A stretch of 64,000 nucleotides of DNA from an uncultured Lactobacillaceae bacterium (GTDB lineage: Bacteria; Bacillota; Bacilli; Lactobacillales; Lactobacillaceae), in NCBI GenBank assembly GCA_945285405.1, contig CALYQJ010000006.1:25504-89503 (forward strand), written 5' to 3'. Made by a program: the position numbers and the translations under genes. Shown here piece by piece: positions 17,654 through 27,403 of the stretch; position 1 is the first letter of the stretch; the number at the start of each line of letters is the position of its first letter. The notes beneath the pieces are model-generated. The model saw only the letters and a list, made by a program, of their open reading frames with translations. It was not told where the DNA came from and searched no databases.

Positions 17654-19354
17654 ATGAGTTTAGAAAGTGTAGTTATCCAAGAATTAAAACGTGTATTGCC
17701 TGATTATGGTATTACTGATCTTGATGTAGCCCAACTTTTAGAAAAACCGAAAAATTCAGATTGGGGAGATTTTTCTTTTCCAACTTTTTCTTTGGCTAAA
17801 ATTAAACATAAATCGCCATATAACATTGCTGAAGATATTTATCAACTTTTAAATAAGAACTTGTTTGCCAAAGTTAATATAGTTAATGGATATATTAATT
17901 TTTTTATTCTTAGGACGAATGTTTCAAAAAATTTACTTTTGAAAATAAATAATGAAAATCATTCTTTTGGTAAAGTAGATCTGGGTCATGGCAAAACTAT
18001 TACTATTGATATGTCATCTCCTAATATAGCTAAACCTATGTCAATGGGACATTTACGTTCTACAGTTATTGGAAATGCTTTAGCTAATATTGAGACTAAG
18101 TGTGGTTATCAACCAATTAAAATTAATTTTATTGGTGATTGGGGTACTCAATTTGGTAAATTGTTAGCAGCATACAAAATGTGGGGCGATAAAAGTGAGA
18201 TAGATAAAAATCCAATTGACACCCTACTTAAGTTATATGTACGTTTTAATCAGAAGGCAAAGGAAGATCCTAAATTAAATGATTTAGGACGTGCTTGGTT
18301 TAAAAAATTAGAAGACGGTGATAAAGAAGCAATAAGTCTGTGGAAATGGTTTCGAGAAGTTTCATTACAGCGATTTGAAGAAATCTACAGTGATTTAAAA
18401 ATTGATTTTGATTGGTATGACGGTGAAGCCTTTTATAATGACAAAATGGATTCAGTTGTCAAAAAATTGAAATCTGAAAATCTTTTAACTGTTAGCCAAG
18501 GTGCTCAGGTTGTTGATTTAAGTGATGAAGGTTTTAAAAATCCTGCTTTAATAATTCGAAGTGACGGTGCAAGTTTATATATTACACGTGATTTAGCAGC
18601 TGCAATTTATCGCAAAAAAAAATATCATTCAGTTAAATCAATTTATGTCGTGGGTAGCGAACAAAAGCAACATTTTGATGAATTAAAAGCGGTCCTTAAG
18701 AAAATGGGATATAAATGGTCTGATGAAGTTATTTATGTACCATTTGGTTTAATTACTTATAATGGGAAAAAATTATCGACACGTGAAGGCAGGATTATTC
18801 TTTTAAATGAAGTTTTGGATAACGCATATGATTTAGCTTTAAAACAAATTAACGAAAAAAATCCAAATTTAATTAATAAAGAAGAAGTTGCACGTGAAGT
18901 TGGTTATGGTGCAGTAGTATTTCATGACTTAAAAAATGAAAGAATTGAAAACTTTGATTTTAAACTTGAAGAAGTAGTACAATTTGAAGGTGATACAGGA
19001 CCATATGTCCAGTATACTAATGCCCGTGCGCAAAGTATTTTACGGAAATCAAAAGATTATCAGATTAAGAAAGATATAACAGATATTTTTAATGAAGATG
19101 CTGCTTTTGATTTAATTAAAATTTTAGATCAGTATCCTCAAATTATTTTTCAAGCTGAAAAAAAATATGAGCCTTCTATACTTGCTAAGTATGCAATACA
19201 GCTTGCAAAAGTATTTAATCGTTATTATAAAAAAGTAAAAATATTAGTTGAAGATGATCAATTATATACTCGGTTACAACTAGTCAGAGCAACTAGTTTA
19301 GTTTTGCAAGATTCTCTAAATTTATTAGGAATTAAAGCTCCTAATGAAATGTAA
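17654..19354 (+). CDS. argS: Arginyl-tRNA synthetase
   Basis: A 566-residue class I aminoacyl-tRNA synthetase charging tRNA-Arg. The HIGH-like motif is in SPNIAKPMSMGHLRST, the KMSKS-like loop is GKKLSTREG, and the C-terminal DALR anticodon-binding domain ends the protein. The start is ATG at 17654 (MSLESVV) with GGAGG at 17645-17649; the open frame extends further up only because it reads through the tRNA-Gly gene. No T-box lies upstream. argR follows 17 bases later, which links arginine charging with arginine regulation. Confidence 0.95.
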   Translation: MSLESVVIQELKRVLPDYGITDLDVAQLLEKPKNSDWGDFSFPTFSLAKIKHKSPYNIAEDIYQLLNKNLFAKVNIVNGYINFFILRTNVSKNLLLKINNENHSFGKVDLGHGKTITIDMSSPNIAKPMSMGHLRSTVIGNALANIETKCGYQPIKINFIGDWGTQFGKLLAAYKMWGDKSEIDKNPIDTLLKLYVRFNQKAKEDPKLNDLGRAWFKKLEDGDKEAISLWKWFREVSLQRFEEIYSDLKIDFDWYDGEAFYNDKMDSVVKKLKSENLLTVSQGAQVVDLSDEGFKNPALIIRSDGASLYITRDLAAAIYRKKKYHSVKSIYVVGSEQKQHFDELKAVLKKMGYKWSDEVIYVPFGLITYNGKKLSTREGRIILLNEVLDNAYDLALKQINEKNPNLINKEEVAREVGYGAVVFHDLKNERIENFDFKLEEVVQFEGDTGPYVQYTNARAQSILRKSKDYQIKKDITDIFNEDAAFDLIKILDQYPQIIFQAEKKYEPSILAKYAIQLAKVFNRYYKKVKILVEDDQLYTRLQLVRATSLVLQDSLNLLGIKAPNEM

Positions 19355-19371
19355 AGAAGGGATAAAAGTTA

Positions 19372-19845
19372 ATGAGAAAAGAAGAAAGACAATCCATTAT
19401 TGCTCAAATTATTAGCGATAACGTAGTTGCAACTCAAGAACAATTATTAAATATCCTTCAAAAAAAAGGAATTCATGTAACTCAAGCAACAATTTCTCGG
19501 GATATTAGAGAAATGCGAATTATTAAACGACCTGATTATTCTGGAAATCTTCGGTTTGTAATTTATCGTCAAGATGAACGAGAACCATTCGAAAAGCTTT
19601 TGGATAATGCTAAAATTGTTGGGCTTTCTATTACTCAAGTTCAATTTTTAAATGTAATTAAGACGATTAAGGGTTCCGGAAATGCCTTTGGAGCTATTCT
19701 TGACGAGTTAGCATTACCAGAAATTATTGGCACAGTTGCTGGTATTGATAGTGTTGTTGTTATTTCTAAAGATGAGGAAGATGCTAGAAAAGTATATGAT
19801 CTTTTAGCAGAATATATTAATGCAAAAGAACTTGAGACGTCCTAA
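19372..19845 (+). CDS. argR: Arginine repressor, ArgR/AhrC family
   Basis: A 157-residue hexameric regulator. The N-terminal winged helix (about 1-70) contains VTQATISRDIREMRI, the recognition helix of the family. The C-terminal oligomerisation and arginine-binding domain contains GTVAGIDSVVVI, with the conserved acidic pair further on (DEEDA). It probably senses arginine and controls arginine genes that are not in this window. It follows argS closely and its 3' end overlaps the start of the class A PBP gene. Confidence 0.92.
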   Translation: MRKEERQSIIAQIISDNVVATQEQLLNILQKKGIHVTQATISRDIREMRIIKRPDYSGNLRFVIYRQDEREPFEKLLDNAKIVGLSITQVQFLNVIKTIKGSGNAFGAILDELALPEIIGTVAGIDSVVVISKDEEDARKVYDLLAEYINAKELETS

Positions 19846-21835
19846 GCCAAATTTTTTTATTAGTTTTGTTAAGCAATATCATTTAATTAAAATGACCGTA
19901 GCGGTGATTTTATTTTTTTTAATTTTAGTATGCTCATTTTTTACATACAAAGCGAAAACTGCTGATATTAAAGGACTCGAAAGTTCTTTGCGCCAAAATA
20001 CAATAGTTTATGATCAGGATAATAAATATGCGGGCGTTTTACTAAATAGAAAAGGGCGCTATATTGATTTAAATCAAATTAGTCCGAATATCATTAATGC
20101 TGTAATTAATACTGAAGATCGTACATTCTATCAAAATTTAGGCTTTAGTTTTAAAGGAACTGTTCGTGCAGTACTTGGTTATTTGATTCATTTTGGTCAT
20201 GATGTAAATGGCGGTGGTAGTACAATTAGTCAACAATTAGTTAAAAACATGTTTTTAACTCAAAAGAAGTCAATTACTCGTAAAGTGGAAGAATTATTTT
20301 ATGCTATTCAATTAAATAAAATTGAGTCAAAGCAAAAAATTTTAGAGATGTATTTAAATCATGCATATTTTGGTAATGGTGTTTGGGGTGTAGAAAACGC
20401 GTCATTAAGGTATTTTGGGATCCATGCTTCGCAAGTATCAGTAGCTCAAGGTGCCTCAATTTGTGCAATGTTGGCAAACCCAGGTTTATATAATCCAAAA
20501 AATTATCAAAACTATGCTTTGCAACGACGAAATATTATTTTAAATGGAATGAAAGAAAATAAGGTCATTTCACAAGATACTTATGAAAAAGCAGTTAATG
20601 AAAAAATAGAAGTTATTAATAACTATACACCCATAACAACTTATAATTATCCGTCATATTTTGACGCTATAATTGAGGAAGCAAAAAACAATTATAAAAT
20701 TTCTGAAAATGATTTACTTAATGGCGGGTATAAAATTTATACTTGTTTAAACCAAAATATGCAGAAAAAAATGGAAAATTACTATTCAAATGAAACCATA
20801 TTGCCTAAAGTGGGTGATACTCAAGCTCAATCAGCTTCGGTTGCTGTCAATGTTAGAGATGGTGGAGTTGAAGCTCTTATTGGAAATGCTAATGATCAAA
20901 ATCATTTATTTTTAGAATTAAATCGAGTAACACAAATGAGTCGGGCAGCAGGTTCTACTTTAAAACCATTTGCTGTTTACGCTCCAGCTTTAACTAAAGG
21001 TTATAAACCTAGTTCACTATTACAAGATAAATTAGTTTCATATGATGGTTATGAACCTAAGAATTATAATAATACTTATTCAGGTAGTGTTACTATGACA
21101 CAAGCATTAACTGATAGTTTGAATGCCCCAGCTGTGTGGCTATTAAATCAAATAGGATTAAAAACCGGAGTTAATTCGTTAAAAGACTTTGGATTTAAAG
21201 TTAGTGACGATAAACAAAACCTAGGATTAGCTTTAGGTGATTTAAATGTCACTCCTTTGCAAGTTGTTCAAGCTTATCAAATTATTGCTAATAATGGTCA
21301 AAAAAAAGAGACTCATTTAATTAATCGTATTGAAAATTCTAATGGTAAAACTGTACAGATTTTTAATGATTTTTCTAAAAGTGTAGTTTCGCCAAAAGTT
21401 ACTAAACAGTTAACTGAGATGCTTAAAAACGTATTTAACAATGGTACAGCAGTAACTGCTAAACCCGATAATTTTGAGGTTGCTGGTAAAACAGGGAGTA
21501 CTCAAACTAAAGAAGGTTTAGGAACTGCTACAAAAGATCAGTGGATTGTTGGTTTTACACCTGATTTATGTTTAGCTACTTGGGTAGGTTATGATCAACC
21601 CAGTGAAGAGCGAAAACTTATTGATAGTAATTATGCAAATTGGACATTTAAAAATATTTTTGAAAGTATTTATAGTGATACTGAGCAAACTTCTTTTGGT
21701 AAAGATACATCCATTCCTAAAAAAGAAAAGCATAATTTTATAAAAAAAAATATTGATTTATACCATAACGGAATTAAATCAATTCAAAATGATTTTTCAT
21801 CATTTTATCGTTCAGTAATAGATTTTTTTAAGTAA
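19820..21835 (+). CDS. Class A penicillin-binding protein (glycosyltransferase/transpeptidase)
   Basis: A 671-residue bifunctional peptidoglycan synthase. A cytoplasmic tail and one membrane segment (about 25-48) lead to a GT51 glycosyltransferase domain with the catalytic glutamate in NTEDRTFY and the GGSTISQQLVKN motif. The transpeptidase domain has GSTLKPF (active serine), SLNAP and KTGSTQ. Two starts are possible, ATG at 19820 or TTG at 19832, both inside argR and neither with a clear ribosome binding site, so translation is probably coupled to argR. The C-terminal extension is short and lysine-rich. Confidence 0.92.
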   Translation: MQKNLRRPKPNFFISFVKQYHLIKMTVAVILFFLILVCSFFTYKAKTADIKGLESSLRQNTIVYDQDNKYAGVLLNRKGRYIDLNQISPNIINAVINTEDRTFYQNLGFSFKGTVRAVLGYLIHFGHDVNGGGSTISQQLVKNMFLTQKKSITRKVEELFYAIQLNKIESKQKILEMYLNHAYFGNGVWGVENASLRYFGIHASQVSVAQGASICAMLANPGLYNPKNYQNYALQRRNIILNGMKENKVISQDTYEKAVNEKIEVINNYTPITTYNYPSYFDAIIEEAKNNYKISENDLLNGGYKIYTCLNQNMQKKMENYYSNETILPKVGDTQAQSASVAVNVRDGGVEALIGNANDQNHLFLELNRVTQMSRAAGSTLKPFAVYAPALTKGYKPSSLLQDKLVSYDGYEPKNYNNTYSGSVTMTQALTDSLNAPAVWLLNQIGLKTGVNSLKDFGFKVSDDKQNLGLALGDLNVTPLQVVQAYQIIANNGQKKETHLINRIENSNGKTVQIFNDFSKSVVSPKVTKQLTEMLKNVFNNGTAVTAKPDNFEVAGKTGSTQTKEGLGTATKDQWIVGFTPDLCLATWVGYDQPSEERKLIDSNYANWTFKNIFESIYSDTEQTSFGKDTSIPKKEKHNFIKKNIDLYHNGIKSIQNDFSSFYRSVIDFFK

Positions 21836-21875
21836 CATCGATATAATTTTTTTAGTAATAATTAAGGGGAAAGAC

Positions 21876-23081
21876 ATGAAATTTATTCATACAGCTGATC
21901 TTCATTTAGACACATCATTTCGTGGCCTACAAGTTGAAGATCAACAAATTTTAAAAAAAATTAGAAATTCTACTTTTGTTGCTTTTGAAAATATTGTGGA
22001 TGTTGCTATTAAAGAACAAGTAGATTTTGTGATTATTTCAGGAGATTTATATGATCATGATGTTCAGAGTATTACTGCCCAATTATTTTTAAATGAACAA
22101 TTTTTACGTTTAAAAGAAAAAGACATTTCAGTTTATTTAGTTGCTGGTAATCACGATTATATCAAAAGTCAAACTGGTAACTTTGAGTTTCCAGAAAATG
22201 TTTTTGTTTTCCCCAAAGAAGTAAAAAGTTTTTATCATAATGCAAAAGATGGTACAAAAGTTGAATTAGTTGGATTTAGTTACAGTGATCGCTGGATTAC
22301 CGACGATATTGTTGCCACTTTTCCCCAAAAACATGTTGATTCAGATTATACTATCGGTATTATGCATGCAGCCTTGAAACAAGGTCATAATGATAATTAT
22401 GCCCCATTTTCTAAAGATGAATTATTAGAAAAAGGATATGATTATTGGGCTTTGGGACATATTCATGAACGTCAAATTTTAAATAAAGATCCTTATATTA
22501 TTTATCCTGGAAATACACAAGGTCGTAGTATTAAAGAAGCTGGAAGCAAAGGATTTTATTTAGTTGAAACGCAAAATAAAATTACTAAGGTTAATTTTTT
22601 ACCAAGCGATACTATTGAATGGAATCGTTTAGAAATCGATGGTAGTGGTGTAATTTCAATGAGTGATGTACAAAGAGAAATTGATTTGAACGTAAATGAA
22701 TTAAGTCGAAATGTTTCTCATTTTGTATATGTTACGATTTCTAACGCTGATAACTTACCATTAACTGTTATAAAATCAATTGAAGATGATTCTTTTGCTA
22801 ATAGTTTAACACCAAAGGTGTTTGAACATAATTATATTGTTGTAATCAAAATAGTTGTAAAAATAGCTAAAAGTAAAGTTTTTTCTGATTTAGATAAAAG
22901 TTTTTGGAATCGAAGTGCGGAAAAAGTTTTTTCTCCTGAAAATTTAGAAAATCAGATTTTGCCCTTATTGAAAAACTATCGTTATCTTCAAAATCTTGTT
23001 CGAGACCCTAATTTTATCAGTACTTTAAGTGATGATACTTTTGAATTAATTAATGAAAGAAAGAATGAGAGCGATCAGTGA
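21876..23081 (+). CDS. yhaO: SbcD-like metallophosphoesterase, YhaO family
   Basis: A 401-residue calcineurin-like phosphoesterase related to SbcD/Mre11. Metal-binding motifs appear in order: TADLHLDTSF near 7, SGDLYDHD near 57, GNHDY near 96, and GHIHERQ near 196. It probably forms a nuclease complex with the next gene product for DNA end processing or repair. AAGGGG precedes ATG, and the stop overlaps the start of yhaN by four bases (GTGATGA), so the two are coupled. The exact nuclease activity of YhaO is not well established. Confidence 0.88.
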   Translation: MKFIHTADLHLDTSFRGLQVEDQQILKKIRNSTFVAFENIVDVAIKEQVDFVIISGDLYDHDVQSITAQLFLNEQFLRLKEKDISVYLVAGNHDYIKSQTGNFEFPENVFVFPKEVKSFYHNAKDGTKVELVGFSYSDRWITDDIVATFPQKHVDSDYTIGIMHAALKQGHNDNYAPFSKDELLEKGYDYWALGHIHERQILNKDPYIIYPGNTQGRSIKEAGSKGFYLVETQNKITKVNFLPSDTIEWNRLEIDGSGVISMSDVQREIDLNVNELSRNVSHFVYVTISNADNLPLTVIKSIEDDSFANSLTPKVFEHNYIVVIKIVVKIAKSKVFSDLDKSFWNRSAEKVFSPENLENQILPLLKNYRYLQNLVRDPNFISTLSDDTFELINERKNESDQ

Positions 23082-25720
23082 TGAAAATAACAAAAATTAA
23101 TATTTTTGGTTTTGGTAAATGGATTGATAAAACATTTGAGGTATCTGATGATTTTCATATTTTTTATGGATTGAATGAAGCAGGAAAAACAACCCTAAGA
23201 TCTTTTATCAAAAGTATTTTATTTGGATTTGGCAGAAAAACTGATAGTGAAAAGTATAAACCCCGATTTGGTTCTTCTTTTGGAGGAGAATTATATGTAA
23301 ATCAAAATGGGACTGATTATATTATTCGACGCGTTGGTGGTCTTAGAAGTAGAAGTGGAAGCGTTATCGTTACCTCAAATGGTCGAGAATATGATGAATC
23401 TAAGTTATCAGAATTACTAGGTCCTGCTGATTTGGGGCTTTATCAAAATATTTTCGAATTTGATGAAAGAGCATTAAATCAAGTATTTAACTTAAAACGG
23501 ACAGATTTTACTGATCAAATATTAAACATTGGAATGACTGGATCTCAAAATTGGTTGCAATTAAGTAATAATTTAATTAATGATGCAGGAAGTATTTTTA
23601 AGCCCTCAGGTACTAAACCAATTTTAAATGTTGAAATGAAAGAACATCGAGATTTACAAAAAAAAGTTAACGAGGCTGCTAAAGAAAATAACTTATTTAT
23701 TACTCTTCAGGAAAGTAATAAAGAATTAAATGATAATAAAAATCGAATTCATCAAGAAATAGAAAATCGAAAAAGCGAAAATCAAAAATATGAACAACTG
23801 TGTGATAATTGGGATAATTACCAAGAATATTTAAAATTAACTAAAGCTTTAGCTAATCGTCGAAATTTAGATGTAGATCTTTATGATAATTTTATGCAAG
23901 TAAAGCAGAGTTTTAACAATGCTAAAGAGGATTTAAAAGTAGCACAGCAAGAGGTTAATAAGATTAATCGAAATACTTTAATTAATAATCCTCGTTTTGC
24001 CTTTTATGAAGAAAATCAAACTAAATTTGATCAATTGCATGAGCCACTAAAAGAAATAATAGATCTTCAACAAAATAACGACAAATTAATTAGTGAAACT
24101 ACTCAATTACAAAAAGAAAAAAAGGAAATTTTAAATAATAATTCCTTTACTGAAGAGACCCCTGAGATGTCGGAAAGTGATTATCAAGAGGGATTAAAAT
24201 TAAAAAGGAATTATGATGAACTACAAGATGTTTATATCAACTTACAAAATCAAGTATCTGATATAGAGTCTAATAAAACTTCACGAAATATTCCAAGGAC
24301 AAGAAATCAAAAAAATTTGACACCTACATTAATGATTCTTTTAGTTGGGTTGATCGTAGCACTTGTAGGTATTTTTATGGGTCCTACTGGTCATATTGTT
24401 AGCTTAGTTGCAGTCGCAGTTGGTTTAATTGGAGGAGGGGTAAGTTATTATTTTGCCCCTGAAAAAAAAGAAGATTTATCTGATGATAATAATGATGAGC
24501 CTAATGATACAAAATTAAATGACGAATTGCGTCATGTAAATCAGAGAATGCAAGAAATTGTTCGTAATCTAACTGATTTAAAAAATAAATACAATTATGA
24601 TTTTCCAATTGATACATTTTTAAATTTCCAAAGAGATCTTCATAGATTGCATCAAGATACTAAGACTATTAATACATCTATTAAGAAACAGAGTAGCATT
24701 CAAAAACAAATTTTAAATTATTTAAACCAATTTAATTTTGCTAAAAATTGGATTCAAATATCTTTAGAAAATATAAATCAGTCAGTTCAAAAAATTAATG
24801 ATTTCTATAATGACATGATAAATTTATCTACAATTAATGCTAAAAATAATGAAGAGAAAAAATTTTATAATAAAAAAATTAATAATTTAAATTTTAAAAT
24901 GGATGATGCTAATAAAGAAATGGCTAAACTGCTCAATGAAAATGGTTTGAAATCAGAAATGGAATTGGAAGTTTATCACCATGATTTATTAAATCGAGAA
25001 AAACAAAGAGAAAAATTAAAGATTTATGAAAATAATTTAAGTAATTTACTACCTAAATTGACTAATTATGAAAACTTAGAACAACTTAATTGGTCAAAAC
25101 AACAAAATTTAGATAAAATTCAAAATCTATCAAATCAAGAAAAAGAAATTAATCATAAAATTTTAGATAATCAAGCAAAATTAAATATGGTTATTGATAC
25201 TAAACAGTATGATCAATTACGTCAAGAATTAGCTAATTTAGAATCACAAATTGAAACTCTAACTAAATCATGGTTAACAAATTATTTAGGAAGTAGTTGG
25301 ATTAAAGAGGCTTTAGATGAGGCAACTCAAGAAAGATTTCCTAAAATTATTGAACATGCTACTGATTATTTTAATTTGTTAACAAATGGACGTTATAAAG
25401 GTATTCATTTTGAAGGTGATTCGCTCAATGTAGAACGTAACGATAATCAAACCTTTGATATTTCTCAACTATCACAAGGAACCGCTGAACAACTTTATGT
25501 TTCATTACGTTTTTCATTTGCTATTAGTTTTTTAGATAAAATCCAACTACCATTGATTATTGATGATGCATTTATTAATTTTGATGTAATTAGACGTGCT
25601 AAAGTAATTGAACTAATTCAAAAGCTCAAATCTTCAACTCAATTACTATTTTTTACAACCGATCTAGGTATACGCAATCAATTCATTGCTTCTAATCATT
25701 TAACAGAATTAGTTGTTTAA
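23078..25720 (+). CDS. yhaN: Rad50/SMC-like AAA ATPase, YhaN family
   Basis: An 880-residue ATPase partner of YhaO. Walker A is GLNEAGKTTL near 31-40; the C-terminal signature LSQGTAEQLYVSLRF and Walker B LPLIIDDAF complete the split ATPase head. The middle is long coiled coil rich in Asn, Gln, Lys and Glu. Two adjacent hydrophobic segments (about 410-460) interrupt the coil, a feature of YhaN that suggests membrane attachment. It ends at a strong terminator. yhaM, the usual third gene in Bacillus, is not found next to it. Confidence 0.88.
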   Translation: MMKITKINIFGFGKWIDKTFEVSDDFHIFYGLNEAGKTTLRSFIKSILFGFGRKTDSEKYKPRFGSSFGGELYVNQNGTDYIIRRVGGLRSRSGSVIVTSNGREYDESKLSELLGPADLGLYQNIFEFDERALNQVFNLKRTDFTDQILNIGMTGSQNWLQLSNNLINDAGSIFKPSGTKPILNVEMKEHRDLQKKVNEAAKENNLFITLQESNKELNDNKNRIHQEIENRKSENQKYEQLCDNWDNYQEYLKLTKALANRRNLDVDLYDNFMQVKQSFNNAKEDLKVAQQEVNKINRNTLINNPRFAFYEENQTKFDQLHEPLKEIIDLQQNNDKLISETTQLQKEKKEILNNNSFTEETPEMSESDYQEGLKLKRNYDELQDVYINLQNQVSDIESNKTSRNIPRTRNQKNLTPTLMILLVGLIVALVGIFMGPTGHIVSLVAVAVGLIGGGVSYYFAPEKKEDLSDDNNDEPNDTKLNDELRHVNQRMQEIVRNLTDLKNKYNYDFPIDTFLNFQRDLHRLHQDTKTINTSIKKQSSIQKQILNYLNQFNFAKNWIQISLENINQSVQKINDFYNDMINLSTINAKNNEEKKFYNKKINNLNFKMDDANKEMAKLLNENGLKSEMELEVYHHDLLNREKQREKLKIYENNLSNLLPKLTNYENLEQLNWSKQQNLDKIQNLSNQEKEINHKILDNQAKLNMVIDTKQYDQLRQELANLESQIETLTKSWLTNYLGSSWIKEALDEATQERFPKIIEHATDYFNLLTNGRYKGIHFEGDSLNVERNDNQTFDISQLSQGTAEQLYVSLRFSFAISFLDKIQLPLIIDDAFINFDVIRRAKVIELIQKLKSSTQLLFFTTDLGIRNQFIASNHLTELVV

Positions 25721-25740
25721 TTAAAAATAAGCAAATATTA

Positions 25741-25778
25741 TCCTCCAATAATTAAAAATGATTATTGGAGGATTTTTT
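25741..25778 (+). terminator. Intrinsic terminator after yhaN
   Basis: Perfect 12-bp stem TCCTCCAATAAT/ATTATTGGAGGA, an eight-base loop, and six T residues. Confidence 0.9.
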
Positions 25779-25960
25779 ACTTTAATTAAAAGGTAGAATA
25801 ATGGTTTTTTATTTTTACTATGGGTTAATTTTTTAAGGATTTTTCAAAGTTTTAAAAGTACTCAATAATTATAAATAAGCTTTTCAGAATAGCAAAAAAA
25901 TGATATTGAATAAATTAGAATTATTTCTTTAGTAGGTTCTAAAGATTATAAATTTAGGTT
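25779..25960. other. Spacer between convergent yhaN and prsA
   Basis: About 180 AT-rich bases between two terminators. I see no open frame, repeat or regulatory motif. In relatives this position may carry yhaM; no trace of it is recognisable. Confidence 0.6.
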
Positions 25961-26001
25961 AAAAAAAGAACTTCGCTTATACTACGTAAATAGCGAAGTT
26001 C
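25961..26001 (-). terminator. Intrinsic terminator after prsA
   Basis: On the minus strand a perfect 10-bp stem (GAACTTCGCT with its complement at 25992-26001), a 14-base loop, and seven T residues. Confidence 0.88.
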
Positions 26002-26049
26002 CATTTATATTTTAAAATAAGTTTTTTATAATAAGTAATCTAATTATTG

Positions 26050-27000
26050 TTACTTACTACTGTTTTGGCTCGTTCCTGTTTGTGATTGTTTTGGTGTTTC
26101 ATAGAATGAGGATAAAACATCTTTCATATCTTTATCGACTACTTTTGCGTCAACCTCTTTAAGAACTTTACCAAAAATTGGATTCATAATTGTTGTATCT
26201 CTTTCCCATTGGGAATAAATTTGATTGGTTAATTCTTTTTTATGATCAGATAAACTACCTTTTTCGGGCTTTTTCAATAATCGAATAAGAAAGTAACCAT
26301 TACCTGAAGAATATTTAACAGGTTCTTTAGTATATTCGCCAGCTTTACTTAATTTAGCTGCTGCTGCAGTAAAATTAGGATCTAAGTTTCCTGAAGATGA
26401 TTTTGGATCAAAAGGTGCTAATTTACCATTATTATTTTTTGAAGAAGGATCTTGGGAGTATTCTTTAGCTAACTTACCAAAATTTTCCTCTGTAGGATCT
26501 GCCTCAAATTTCTTTAAAACATCTTTAGCGGTATTTTCATCTTTAGCTAAAATAAGTTGAACAGAAATTTTAGGTGAATAGTTTTTCCATGCATCATCCA
26601 AAGCATTTTTAAATTTTTTACTTGAAGTTGGCTGCTTATCTTTTAAAGCTGCCGAAGCTAAAAGTTGATTTTTAATAACCTTTTTATAAGATGACTCCGT
26701 ATAACCACTTTGTTTAAGAACTGTGGGTAGTGAAGAACCGTATTGGTTTTCTAATTTTTTATATTGAGCATTTATTTGAGATTTTTTAACTTTATTACCA
26801 TATTTTTGATCTAATGCATCTGATAAAATAAGATTCTGCAAAGTGGTTTTTCCAGCATTCGAATCTTTTAATGCTGAATAATAGTCATCTTGCGTTATAG
26901 TTTTACCTTTCATTGTAGCAACAGTTTTGCTAGTACTAGAACAACCGACAAGCAGGAGTGAAACTGATAAAATTGTACCTGCTAAAAACTTTTTTTGCAT
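26050..27000 (-). CDS. prsA: PrsA foldase lipoprotein (peptidyl-prolyl isomerase)
   Basis: A 316-residue extracytoplasmic folding factor. The signal peptide ends in lipobox LVGC with lipidated Cys20. An N-terminal chaperone-like helical region is followed by a parvulin-type domain (about 138-235) recognisable from ISVQLILAKDENTAKDVL, FGKLAKEYSQDPSS and GYFLIRLL. The first histidine of the classical parvulin site is replaced (QLIL in place of xHIL), so isomerase activity may be weak; many lactobacillus PrsA proteins share this. The tail is Ser/Gln-rich. GGAAG precedes ATG at 27000 on the minus strand. Confidence 0.9.
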   Translation of the reverse strand: MQKKFLAGTILSVSLLLVGCSSTSKTVATMKGKTITQDDYYSALKDSNAGKTTLQNLILSDALDQKYGNKVKKSQINAQYKKLENQYGSSLPTVLKQSGYTESSYKKVIKNQLLASAALKDKQPTSSKKFKNALDDAWKNYSPKISVQLILAKDENTAKDVLKKFEADPTEENFGKLAKEYSQDPSSKNNNGKLAPFDPKSSSGNLDPNFTAAAAKLSKAGEYTKEPVKYSSGNGYFLIRLLKKPEKGSLSDHKKELTNQIYSQWERDTTIMNPIFGKVLKEVDAKVVDKDMKDVLSSFYETPKQSQTGTSQNSSK

Positions 27001-27085
27001 GTATTTACTTCCTAATTAATTTTTTTTCACAACAAAAGAGATTTTATCATATTTGGCTAAAAACCGCAAAAAAACTAATAAACTG

Positions 27086-27403
27086 TTAAAGTTTACTTTT
27101 CTTTGTTTGCATAACTACTTTTGCTAAATTTTTTTCAATAATTTCCAATTTAAGATTAGTAATATATGTAAAATCTTTTAAATTTTTCGATAATTCTTTC
27201 ATAACGGGAATAATTACTTTTTGCTTTTCTTGAAGAACTTTATCGAATTTTTTACTTAAGTTATCATATTTATTTAAAATATTTTCGGTACTATTATCTA
27301 TATCTTGAATCCACTCTTGATTTTCTTTTTTATTAAGAAAATCATAAATACTATAAGCTATTAAAGTTACGCTTCCAACTAAAATAATGTTTTTAAATTT
27401 CAT
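27086..27403 (-). CDS. Small membrane-anchored protein of unknown function
   Basis: A 105-residue protein with an N-terminal hydrophobic segment (about 4-22) and a long lysine-rich helical, probably coiled-coil, remainder. The shape resembles YtxH/YhaH-type proteins, but the sequence gives no firm family. It overlaps the end of hit by 11 bases, so it is almost certainly cotranscribed with it, and it precedes prsA by 85 bases. No function is assigned. Confidence 0.7.
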   Translation of the reverse strand: MKFKNIILVGSVTLIAYSIYDFLNKKENQEWIQDIDNSTENILNKYDNLSKKFDKVLQEKQKVIIPVMKELSKNLKDFTYITNLKLEIIEKNLAKVVMQTKKSKL

